NCBI GenBank assembly: GCA_947058615.1
Contig: CAMSHF010000009.1
Coordinates: forward strand, 1-41,113
Direction: 5' to 3'
From: an uncultured Rickettsiella sp.
GTDB lineage: Bacteria > Pseudomonadota > Gammaproteobacteria > Diplorickettsiales > Diplorickettsiaceae
Length of the DNA stretch: 41,113 nucleotides
In this document: in pieces, positions 1 through 8,002 of the stretch
Layout: every line of letters begins with the position of its first letter
How positions within the stretch are numbered: the first letter of the stretch is position 1
Program-made: the position numbers and the translations under genes
Notes under the pieces: model-generated
The model's database searches: none
Seen by the model: the letters and a program-made list of their open reading frames with translations, nothing else
What the model was told of the DNA's origin: nothing

Positions 1-278
1 CGGGTAACCTTACTCATTCCTTTGTGTCACATCAAGTCTGAACTATTCCAAATAAACTATGTTTTTTTCCTTCTCAATATCAAAATAGGACGGTCATAAC
101 TTATCCTGACCAATTTAGTGTTATTTTAAATTTAGATAAAACAAATCAAGACCAAACACTATTAAGTGATAATTTTAAAAGCTTATCTATGTAACTGGAT
201 TTGATAGGATCTATAAATAGTTTAGGTATTTATTAAATCGGTTGGTATTAATATTCGGGTAGCTATGGGTTAATCTGT
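1..278. other. AT-rich stretch with no gene seen
   Basis: This stretch lies downstream of bolA. I find no open frame of convincing codon composition on either strand. A minus-strand ATG at 17-15, preceded directly by AAAGGA, could be the start of a gene leaving the window, but the ribosome binding site is too close to the ATG to be convincing. Confidence 0.5.
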
Positions 279-524
279 TTAAACGATTTCTATACGTAAC
301 GCGTGGATTGCTTTACCGATAAAATCTTTTCCTAACGCCGTATAAACTAAACGATGACATTGAACCAAAGGTTTATTTTTAAATAAAGGGGAAGAGATAC
401 GTACCGCAAAATGACCCGCACCTGCATGACCTCGATGTTGATCACCTTCATCAATAACTTCTAAAAAAGTGGGTGCAAGGGCGAGGTGTAATTTTTTTTG
501 TAGGATACTTAAAATGTCGTGCAT
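279..524 (-). CDS. bolA: BolA family protein
   Basis: A small BolA/IbaG-type protein of about 81 residues. The family partners with monothiol glutaredoxins, shares 2Fe-2S clusters and affects morphology and stress response. The sequence shows the class II KH-like BolA fold: an N-terminal helix (MHDILSILQKKL), a central segment ending GHFAVRIS, and the conserved HRLVY element whose histidine is the usual cluster ligand, followed by IHALRIEI. The frame is open upstream. I chose the ATG at 524, four bases past the yciB stop, because it gives the family's normal length; a second ATG at 548 would overlap yciB. It is probably cotranscribed with yciB. Whether it is BolA proper or the shorter IbaG subtype cannot be settled here, though the Cys-His pair in QCHRLVY suits BolA-type proteins. 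Confidence 0.85.
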   Translation of the reverse strand: MHDILSILQKKLHLALAPTFLEVIDEGDQHRGHAGAGHFAVRISSPLFKNKPLVQCHRLVYTALGKDFIGKAIHALRIEIV

Positions 525-528
525 AAGA

Positions 529-1074
529 TTAAGGTTTAATTTTTTCATCCGATCGCATATAGCGCGATAAATAGATAGCTTGTATGATGATGAAGATAAG
601 CGTGATACCCAATAAACCAAATAACTTAAAGTTGACCCAAGTATTCGTGTTAAAGGTATAAGCGACCCATAAATTGAGGCCACCCATTAGCGTAAAAAAG
701 ATAATCCAATTTCGGTTTAATGAGGACCAAAGATGAGCAGGTAGGGCAATATTCGTTTCTAATAAATGCTGGATTAAGGGTTTTTTACCAAAATAGTGGG
801 TTACTAAAGCGACGCAAGCCAATAACCAGTAGAGTGCAGTTGGCTTCCATTTAATGAATAATTCATTATGCAGTAGTAATGTTCCTCCCCCAAATAAGAG
901 GATGAGGACTAAGCTAATAAGTTGTATACTAAGTACGGTGTGGTGTTTAATCCAGTAACTGATTACTTGCAATAAACTGATGAGGATAGCCGTTGCCGTG
1001 GCTACATAGATTCCAAAAAGCTTGTAAGCGATAAAGAAGACAACGATGGGTAAAAAATCGAATAGTAAACGCAT
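529..1074 (-). CDS. yciB: YciB/IspZ inner-membrane septation protein
   Basis: An integral membrane protein of about 181 residues of the YciB (intracellular septation protein A) family, which in enterobacteria interacts with cell-elongation and division complexes. It begins MRLLFDFLPIVVFFIAYK, closely matching E. coli YciB (MKQFLDFLPLVVFF), and keeps the family landmarks LFIKWKPT, KKPLIQ, W-x-x-LN and WVNFKLFGL. About five hydrophobic helices are visible. The frame is open up to a GTG at 1119, but that extension has no family match and lies within the likely promoter, so the start is the ATG at 1074. The gene is followed four bases later by bolA. Confidence 0.92.
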   Translation of the reverse strand: MRLLFDFLPIVVFFIAYKLFGIYVATATAILISLLQVISYWIKHHTVLSIQLISLVLILLFGGGTLLLHNELFIKWKPTALYWLLACVALVTHYFGKKPLIQHLLETNIALPAHLWSSLNRNWIIFFTLMGGLNLWVAYTFNTNTWVNFKLFGLLGITLIFIIIQAIYLSRYMRSDEKIKP

Positions 1075-1108
1075 TGAATGAAAGTAATAGAGATTCGACT
1101 CAGTGCTA

Positions 1109-1139
1109 AGTATACTCACAATTGTCGGGTTTTTGTCAA
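1109..1139 (-). promoter_or_regulatory. Probable promoter of yciB-bolA
   Basis: Reading the minus strand, a perfect -35 box TTGACA (1139-1134) is followed after 19 bases by TATACT (1114-1109). The spacer is longer than the ideal 17. Transcription would start near 1102, leaving a leader of about 28 bases before the yciB ATG at 1074. Confidence 0.4.
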
Positions 1140-1269
1140 GATATCATTTGTGCAACCGGAGTGTATGCGAAATACATGAGGATTTTAAATAGAGTGGTAA
1201 CGCAGATAAAAATTCAAGTGCGAAGAGTCGTCGATGACCGTTCCGACTCGTTTAAAAAAGGTGAGTAGT

Positions 1270-1896
1270 GTGAGCCAGTTTATTAAGATCCACCCAGAAA
1301 ACCCCCAGCTGCATTTAATACGCTTAGCCGCCAATCTATTGATGAAAGAAGGCGTGATTGCTTATCCTACGGATTCAGCTTATGCATTGGGTTGTCAGCT
1401 AACCAATAAAAAAGGAATACAACGTATCAGGCAAATCCGTCAATTAAAAGACCCCCATTATTTGACCTTACTATGCCGTGATATTTCAGAAATGGCGCTA
1501 TTTTCTCAGCTAGAAAACTCTATTTTTCGCCTAATCAAAGCGAATACGCCAGGCCCTTACACATTTTTGCTGCCAGTGACTTCACATGTGCCACGTTATT
1601 TAGTTAATGCGAAACGTAAAACCATCGGTATACGAATTCCAGATAATAAAATTGTGCACGCACTCTTAGAGATGCTCGATGAGCCCTTAGTGAGTACGAC
1701 ATTGATTTTACCTGATTCGGATCTCCCTTTATTAGAACCTGAGGCAATAGCCGATATTTTAGGTAAACGCGTTGACTTGGTTGTTGACGGAGGATTTTGT
1801 GGCTTAGAGCTTACTACCGTCATTGATTTGTCAACTAATATGCCGCAAATTATCCGTTGCGGAAAAGGTAATATTAAACCGTTTCAATTTATTTAA
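1270..1896 (+). CDS. yciO: YciO, Sua5/YrdC-family protein
   Basis: A 208-residue YrdC-domain protein of the YciO branch, related to the TsaC/Sua5 enzymes that make threonylcarbamoyl-AMP for tRNA t6A37 but usually regarded as a separate paralogue. The landmarks are GVIAYPTDSAYALGC, the nucleotide-binding KRKTIGIRIPDN, STTLILP and the C-terminal TTVIDLS. I place the start at the GTG at 1270, which gives a protein beginning MSQFIKIHPENPQ that lines up residue for residue with E. coli YciO (MSQFFYIHPDNPQ) and sits behind AAAAGGTGAG. The frame continues upstream to an ATG at 1234, but those twelve extra residues have no counterpart. It is the first gene before gltX, 59 bases apart. Confidence 0.88.
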   Translation: MSQFIKIHPENPQLHLIRLAANLLMKEGVIAYPTDSAYALGCQLTNKKGIQRIRQIRQLKDPHYLTLLCRDISEMALFSQLENSIFRLIKANTPGPYTFLLPVTSHVPRYLVNAKRKTIGIRIPDNKIVHALLEMLDEPLVSTTLILPDSDLPLLEPEAIADILGKRVDLVVDGGFCGLELTTVIDLSTNMPQIIRCGKGNIKPFQFI

Positions 1897-1955
1897 TGCT
1901 TATTCTTTGTACTTGAAGTTTTATCGGTGAATTAAAAAATAAAAGGTTGTAGTTT

Positions 1956-3332
1956 ATGAAAGTTCGTACACGTTTTGCACCCAGTCCTACCGGCTATTTG
2001 CATATCGGCGGTGTCCGAACCGCATTGTATTCCTGGTTATATGCAAAAAAACAGCAAGGTCAATTTATTTTACGTATCGAAGACACAGATACTGAACGAT
2101 CCACAGCGGCGGCAACCGATGTCATTTTACAAGGTTTGGAATGGTTAGGTCTGGATTATGATGAGGGCCCTATTTTTCAAAGTCAACGTTTAGCACGTTA
2201 TCAAGAGGTTTTAATGCAGTTGCTCAATGAAGGGAAGGCCTATCGCTGTTATTGTTCTAAAGAACGTTTAGTAGAATTACGTGAAAAACAATTAGCTGAA
2301 CACCAGAAACCCCGTTATGACGGACATTGTCGAGATAACACATCGATACGATCGGATCAAAATTATGTGCTCCGTTTTCGTAATCCTTTAAGCGGTGAGG
2401 TGATCGTTAATGACAAAGTGCACGGTCAAATTATTTTTCGAAATAGTGAATTAGATGACTTAATTATTGCACGCAGCGATGGTTTACCGACTTATAACTT
2501 TACCGTGGTTGTCGATGACTGGGATATGCAGATTACCCATGTTATTCGTGGCGATGATCATTTGAATAATACACCGAGACAAATCAATATTTTCTTAGCA
2601 TTGGGTGCGAATTTGCCGATCTATGCCCATTTGCCCATGATCTTAGGGAGTAATGGTAAAAAACTTTCTAAAAGAACCGGTGCTGCCAATATTTTACAAT
2701 ATCGAGACGAAGGTTATTTAGCGGATGCGGTATTAAATTATCTTGTTAAATTAGGTTGGTCACATGGCGATCAAGAGATTTTTTCCAGGAAAGAAATGAT
2801 TCAATATTTCGACCTAACTCATTTAAATAAATCACCCGCCGCGATTAATCCTGACAAACTAATTTGGTTAAATCAACATTATTTAAAAAAGGATGATATC
2901 CACTTAATCGCTCAACGATTAGCAAAAGAATTTCACCGTTTGAATATTCCTATCACTAAAGGTCCAGACTTGGTGGATGTAGTGACGTTGCAACGTGAAC
3001 GGGTTAAAACCTTAAAGGAAATGGCAGAAAAAAGTTGTTATTTTTATCTCGCTCCCCTAGTAGATAAAAAGTCTATTTCAGCGGATAGGTTAGTGCCATT
3101 AAAAATTCTACAAGAAAAATTTCAGTCGCTTACGCTATGGACAGATGAATCGATACATCAGGTATTAACTGAAACGGGTAATGAACTTTCTCTAAAACTA
3201 GGCAAAGTCGCTCAACCTTTACGTTATGTTGTGACGGGTGGAAGTGTATCCCCGCCGCTTAATGCCACGTTACGCGTTTTAGGTAAAAAAGAGGTCTTAG
3301 TGCGTTTAAATTCTATTTTAAGTGGTTCCTAA
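1956..3332 (+). CDS. gltX: Glutamyl-tRNA synthetase (first copy)
   Basis: A 458-residue class I glutamyl-tRNA synthetase that charges tRNA-Glu with glutamate in the cytoplasm. Visible elements are the HIGH motif (HIGG, residues 16-19) inside APSPTGYLHIGG, the KMSKS motif as KLSKR (236-240), VVDDWDMQITHVIRGDDH, and the canonical bacterial GWSHGDQEIF. A zinc site is suggested by C98, C100 and C125 at exactly the E. coli positions, but the fourth ligand, His127 in E. coli, is Asp here. AAAGG lies nine bases before the ATG. Of the two gltX genes in the window this one is the closer to E. coli GltX across the anticodon-binding half. A hairpin at 3416-3444 follows. Confidence 0.95.
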   Translation: MKVRTRFAPSPTGYLHIGGVRTALYSWLYAKKQQGQFILRIEDTDTERSTAAATDVILQGLEWLGLDYDEGPIFQSQRLARYQEVLMQLLNEGKAYRCYCSKERLVELREKQLAEHQKPRYDGHCRDNTSIRSDQNYVLRFRNPLSGEVIVNDKVHGQIIFRNSELDDLIIARSDGLPTYNFTVVVDDWDMQITHVIRGDDHLNNTPRQINIFLALGANLPIYAHLPMILGSNGKKLSKRTGAANILQYRDEGYLADAVLNYLVKLGWSHGDQEIFSRKEMIQYFDLTHLNKSPAAINPDKLIWLNQHYLKKDDIHLIAQRLAKEFHRLNIPITKGPDLVDVVTLQRERVKTLKEMAEKSCYFYLAPLVDKKSISADRLVPLKILQEKFQSLTLWTDESIHQVLTETGNELSLKLGKVAQPLRYVVTGGSVSPPLNATLRVLGKKEVLVRLNSILSGS

Positions 3333-3415
3333 TGTATTGTTTCCTGTTGAGTTTATTTTTTTAGTCTAAGAAATGAGTAATTAATTTTAATTGCAACTTA
3401 ATAAGAATTAAGTTT

Positions 3416-3444
3416 AAATTCCATTTTTTTAAAAAATGGAATTT
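3416..3444. terminator. AT-rich perfect inverted repeat after gltX
   Basis: AAATTCCATTTTTT at 3416-3429 is the exact reverse complement of AAAAAATGGAATTT at 3431-3444, and a T-run follows on the plus strand. It is a candidate bidirectional intrinsic terminator for gltX, although the stem has only two G-C pairs. It ends five bases before the ATG at 3450, so it would also cover the translation start of the next gene. Confidence 0.5.
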
Positions 3445-3449
3445 TTATT

Positions 3450-4004
3450 ATGACAATAAACACCCAACAACCTCAACCTGGTTTTGCTTCTTGGCCGCTT
3501 TCTAAGGCAATGAAATTCTTATTAATTCGGGAAGAAAAATGGGGGCAAGCTTTTTCGCTGGGAGCCGAAGGTGTGAGTTTGCTTTTAGATACTTTATCTG
3601 AACAACTTAAAGCCGTTGATTATTTTACTAGCCCCGTTGATACACAACAATTTTTTAAATTTTTAAAAAGATTGATTGCGTTCAAACCGAAAGCTAGTCA
3701 AGTTTTAGAAAAAATAAATAATATTCTCTCTGATTTATTTGGAAAAATAATTTTAAAAAAACAATTTAATGAAGCAGAAGCTAAAATGCCGATTTATTAT
3801 CTAAATTTACTAAAGTTCATGTTAGAACCTGAGTATCGTTACTTATTTAAAAAACCTCAAATAAATATTGATGCAAAAAATTTTTTAGCTATTTCAAAAA
3901 TAACTTTTCACTCAGCAGAATTGCTGACACAATTTCGTCATACCTTACTTTCAAGCTTTCAAGCTTTCAATGTGAAAAATTTATCAAAGATCCGGTTATT
4001 TTGA
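3450..4004 (+). pseudogene. N-terminal fragment of a broken orphan gene
   Basis: An unrecognised soluble, helix-rich fragment of 184 residues. It is read normally until an 8-bp tandem repeat at 3948-3971, after which the frame runs into TGA at 4002. Removing one 8-bp copy shifts translation into another frame, which then encodes about 65 plausible residues (CEKFIKDPVILIRVISNLAK and onward, to SLGLNFFRRGFDQLI) up to a TAA at 4166-4168. That is the same frame as the following 562-residue open frame. I therefore take 3450-5869 as a single gene of about 800 codons that has decayed by one frameshift and one nonsense change. No ribosome binding site is evident at 3450, and a hairpin abuts the start. 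I cannot name a family; a lineage-specific effector is possible but only inferred. Confidence 0.7.
3948..3971 (+). repeat. Three tandem copies of an octamer (CTTTCAAG)
   Basis: CTTTCAAG, CTTTCAAG and CTTTCAAT lie head to tail. Eight is not a multiple of three, so gain or loss of one copy switches reading frame. With two copies the upstream and downstream coding segments are in register; with the three present they are not. Confidence 0.9.
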
Positions 4005-4180
4005 TACGAGTTATTTCTAATTTAGCTAAATACCTAAAAAAGGTCGGTGTTGAAAGCAATGAGCTTGCCGCGATGCAGTTGTTAGATAGTTTAGGTGCTT
4101 TAACCTATACTCTAAAAATTTCCTTAGGACTGAATTTTTTTAGGCGAGGATTTGATCAATTAATCTAAAAAAAACGTCGA

Positions 4181-5869
4181 TTGATCTATAGAAAATTTAA
4201 ACTGTTTGTTGATAAGAAGCTGTTAAAATATAGTGTTTATAAATTTTTTTTAACACAAGGTTATAATCATCTCGCGAATTTAACTGAAGTTTGTGAGAGT
4301 CATAGTTATCATAGACAATGTCATTCAAAGTATATTCGATTTAAAGATAGCTATGGTTTCGCAACCGATCAATTACCTTATTTGTTAATTGATATTCAAA
4401 GTAACAATTGCCTTACCATTGAATTCGATCGTTTATGTAGGGCGATGAGAGCTTCCGAATCCTTTATTTTTTGGATGGAAAAAATATCTGGGTTAAAGTC
4501 CAATTATACGGTAAGTCAATATTTTTTGCATTTAGCAGATTCTAAAAAGAATTTTTTGATAGATACTTTTCTTTTCGAAGGCGAGGATTTATTGCCGGAT
4601 CCACATGCCATCGCCGCGTATTTTCCATCTAAAAATTTTAGTCAACCCAATTATTTATTGGGATCAACGTATACGTACACCACTCGACTTTCAGTGCATA
4701 TTCATGAATATATTCGTCATTTGTCCTGGCTATTTTTCAATAATCTAGACCTCGATTTAACACTAAGGAAAGGCATTGTTGAATTATATTCAGAGGGAAT
4801 TTGTTCTAAAAAATATCTTCGTGACTTAGATCATTACGTAAACGAAACCATTATTTTTGATTTTTTTAATCCACGAGAATTTCCTTCTTATTTTAGTGCA
4901 TTCGAATGGATCGCGTATTTAGTAAACGAAAAGCCTAAATTTTTAATCGATCTTTTACAAAATGGTGCCGGCAGTTGTTACGACGCAAGTGTTGACACCT
5001 ATCTTGGCAACCCTTCTAATCGGCAGGCCTTTGTTATCTGGTTACATCAACAAAGAAGATTATGCACAAACTATCTTAATCATTTTTCAGATACAGACTC
5101 ACCTTTTTTGATTTACTTAGAGGATATTCAAAGTTTTTTGAATCAAACTCAAACTATTGAGTCATCTCTTTTAAACTCTACTGCGTTCGCTCAACAAGAA
5201 GTTTTACCAACCTACTTAGATCCAATAAACAAAACCGATTTAGTTCCTTATTCTAATAAAAAAACTAAAGTAGAAAATCTAGGATTTAGCCAAACAGTAA
5301 AAAGGGGTTTACCTCTATCTTTAGGCGCATTATTTGCTGGGTTTACTTCATCTTACTTAGATGATGTCGGTTTGGCTTATGGCAATCACCATCCTTCTCT
5401 CGTCTGCTATATTAATTATGGCGTTAAACCTTTCTTATTTGCAATGATCAGTGCGAGCTTGAATGCCTTATTGTTTGATGAAACCCTCGAAATACAGAAT
5501 AAAATGGTTCAACTCTTTATGTATTTCACTATAAATTTTCTAAGTACGTTGGTGGGACGACCCCTTGCTCAAGAGTTTGCAAAAAGGATCCAGAATAAAG
5601 TACTGCGCTTTTTTTTACCGATGCTAACTTGGATGTTGTTATGGAACCCTAGTTTATTTCTTGCAACAGAGCGTCAGGCATTGTCAGCCTTATTTTTACA
5701 GTTGATCCAAAGCCTATCTTTTACTTTAGGAGAAGAAACTTATCGGCGGGGAAAAAACTTTCTTTCCGCTTCAAGTTTTTGGCATAGAAACAGCCAAGAG
5801 CAGGTAGTTACTGAGAGTAACGCCTTAAGTAACGTTGATAATAATGTGCAGGCGGCGGGGTTTAATTAA
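4181..5869 (+). pseudogene. C-terminal fragment of the same broken orphan gene
   Basis: A 562-codon open frame following an in-frame TAA at 4166-4168. Its only nearby start is a TTG at 4181 with no ribosome binding site, and the frame continues upstream past the stop into coding-like sequence. It therefore looks like the 3' part of the gene that begins at 3450. The product would have a soluble region of about 350 residues, rich in aromatics and His (HIHEYIRHLSWLFFNN, FDFFNPREFPSYF), followed by a hydrophobic C-terminal part with about four possible membrane segments (PLSLGALFAGFTSSYL; PFLFAMISASLNALLF; LFMYFTINFLSTLVG; FLPMLTWMLLWNPSLFLA). I recognise no family. This long part might still be expressed from an internal start, so calling it dead is an inference. 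Confidence 0.65.
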
Positions 5870-5908
5870 ATGGAATGTAAAGCATAGGACACTTGTAATC
5901 TCCAGAGG

Positions 5909-5936
5909 TTGACAGTGTGGCTTGCTATGGTAAAAT
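5909..5936 (+). promoter_or_regulatory. Promoter of tRNA-Ala
   Basis: A consensus -35 box TTGACA (5909-5914) and a near-consensus -10 box TAAAAT (5931-5936) are separated by 16 bases. The predicted start, about seven bases on, falls just before the mature tRNA 5' end at 5946. Confidence 0.8.
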
Positions 5937-5945
5937 GCGAAGCAC

Positions 5946-6021
<76 letters not shown>

Positions 6022-6136
6022 GTTAAATCAAACTATTTAGGCTACTTTTACACCATTTCTAAAATTTCCATGCGGGATTTTTTTGCGAGCTAGCGGTTAG
6101 AAGAGGAAAATTGATAAAATTAAAAAAAGATATTGA

Positions 6137-6987
6137 ATGAAAAAAAATTTACTACTGATTTTAACTATGACTACTCTAAGTGCGGTTGCTAGTACACAAG
6201 AATACTCACAGCTATTTAAAAATCACGAAGCCTGCTTCATCCTCTATAACTTGGACGACCATAAAATCGTTAGTGAATATAATCCGAATAATCGCTGCCA
6301 GCAACGAATTCCACCTGATTCTACTTTTAAAAAGTCGCATTATCACTTATGGCATTTAATCAGTCTATCATTATTAGCCCCAATACAGTCTTTAAATGGG
6401 ATGGTAGAAAAAGAGAATTGCCTACTTGGGATCAGGATCAAACTCCCTATAGCTGGATAAAATATTCAACGGTTTGGGTTTCACAACGGATTACGCCACA
6501 GTTGGGTTATGCTCGTATCAAACATTATTTAGCTGGCTTCGATTATGGTAACCAAGATTTTAGCGGTGACCCGGGCAAACACAATGGCCTCACTGAGGCT
6601 TGGCTGAGTAGTAGTCTAAAAATATCTGCTGTGGAACAGCTTAATTTCTTAAATGCTATGCTAAGCTATGAACTACCCGTTAGTCATGAAGCTGTAAACA
6701 ATATTAAGAAAAACTTATATTTAGGAAAATTAGATAATGGATTAGATTATTATGGTAAGACGGGTAGTGGTAGACATAAGGATAATAAAAAAGAAGCGAG
6801 TTCTAGAGAATTACGTGATGCTTGGTTTATAGGTTTTATTGACAATCGTGTACAGCATTATACTTTTGTGAGTAATTTATCTGATAAAGTGGCGCTGGCA
6901 ATCTATAATAAATCACTCGGTAGTGCTGTCTTAATGCCAATTACTATAAAGCTATTAAATAATTTCTTTTTGCTAAGTAAGTCTTAG
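6137..6987 (+). pseudogene. Class D beta-lactamase (OXA/LoxA-like), frameshifted
   Basis: This encodes nearly all of a class D serine beta-lactamase, but in two frames: 6137 to 6331, then from 6334 onward to 6987. The signal peptide is MKKNLLLILTMTTLSAVAS. The active-site STFK (residues 62-65) ends exactly at an A5 run (6329-6333), after which the frame is lost and terminates at 6460. In the other frame the protein resumes at once with VALSLMAFNQSII, then the second motif STV (in KYSTVWVSQRITPQLG), YGN, the AWLSSSLKIS block and the KTG triad (YYGKTGSG). Dropping two As restores STFK-VALSL as in intact OXA enzymes, for a total of about 282 residues, the normal family size. All catalytic motifs are otherwise intact, so the lesion is recent, a sequencing error, or (less likely) a recoding site. 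Legionella carries related enzymes of this class. Confidence 0.88.
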
Positions 6988-7180
6988 GCTAATCAACCTA
7001 TTTCATGTAATTTTATATATTTTCCTATTTTATAAAATATCAAGAATAATTTAAAACGTAGAATAAATTTAAGCTATTTTTTTATTTCACTTTAAGATAA
7101 GATAAAAATAAAAAGTCAAAATAAGTCAATAGAATCACAAGGAAAAAAGGGTGTAATGCATTAACTAATTGAGTAAAAAA

Positions 7181-8002
7181 ATGAAACGATCCCGAATAAC
7201 CATGACTACTACATTGCTATTATTAATAAGCTCGATAGCGTTTGCTAATAACCAATGCCCGGTAGTTTGTGCACCCAATACTAAAAAAAATCCTAATATT
7301 TTGCAGGCCATGAAATGGTATCGTGATTCAGCAGAAAAAAAAGCCAGTTATCGCCAAGTTTACAACGTCGCTACGGATTATGTTAAAGAATGGGTGAGGC
7401 AACATCACCCCCAACCCAAAACGTGGGGTGTAGTTTTAGATATCGATGAAACAACGCTTGATAACTCCTGGTATTGTTATCAATGTAACAGTTTGCTGGC
7501 CAATCCTGTTAATTTTTCGCATTTTGTTACAATATCGAAAAAGTCTGTGGCATTACCCGGTGTGGTTGCCTTTACACAGCGAATTCATGAATTAGGCGGT
7601 TATGTGACAATGCTTTCTAATCGTGATGGTTCCTATGTAGATCCTTCCGGAATAACCGCGCTGCAAGCTACCATCGATAATTTAAAGCAACAACAGGTTA
7701 CGTTTGATCAAGTTATTCTTGCTAATAATAAAAACGCGAAACATCCTAAGGATAAAAATCCTCGTTTTAATGCGGTGATACACGGCTGCTATGATCCAGA
7801 TGAAATGGTATGGTCAAATAAATTGCCCGCACATCCCGTGATTGCTTATTTCGGTGATAATATCCAAGATTTTCCGAGATTAAAACAAGCCATTATGTAT
7901 GCTTTACCTAATGATGCGCAACAATACAATAAGTTTGGTCAAGGTTATTTTATTTTGCCGAATCCTTTATATGGAAGTTGGCAAGGCAATTCATCGAGCT
8001 AG
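7181..8002 (+). CDS. Periplasmic HAD-family acid phosphatase
   Basis: An exported phosphomonoesterase of the HAD superfamily, of the acid phosphatase B / e(P4)-like group, 273 residues. A signal peptide (MKRSRITMTTTLLLLISSIAFAN) precedes the mature protein. Catalytic motif I is DIDETT (D87 nucleophile and D89, numbering from 7181); motif II is in MLSNRDG, and motif IV is GDNIQDF. I use the ATG at 7181 with a weak GAG upstream; a TTG at 7169 would add four residues. Similar secreted acid phosphatases occur in Legionella and Coxiella and release phosphate from organic esters; the substrate here is unknown. The stop TAG at 8000-8002 overlaps the stop of the convergent RNase E gene within the palindrome CTAG. 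No terminator fits between the two genes. Confidence 0.85.
   Translation: MKRSRITMTTTLLLLISSIAFANNQCPVVCAPNTKKNPNILQAMKWYRDSAEKKASYRQVYNVATDYVKEWVRQHHPQPKTWGVVLDIDETTLDNSWYCYQCNSLLANPVNFSHFVTISKKSVALPGVVAFTQRIHELGGYVTMLSNRDGSYVDPSGITALQATIDNLKQQQVTFDQVILANNKNAKHPKDKNPRFNAVIHGCYDPDEMVWSNKLPAHPVIAYFGDNIQDFPRLKQAIMYALPNDAQQYNKFGQGYFILPNPLYGSWQGNSSS

Noticed and set aside
6325-6334. Programmed -1 frameshifting in the beta-lactamase gene
   Set aside because: The site is T-AAA-AAG rather than A-AAA-AAG, no downstream stem was found, and class D enzymes are not known to use recoding. A plain indel is simpler.
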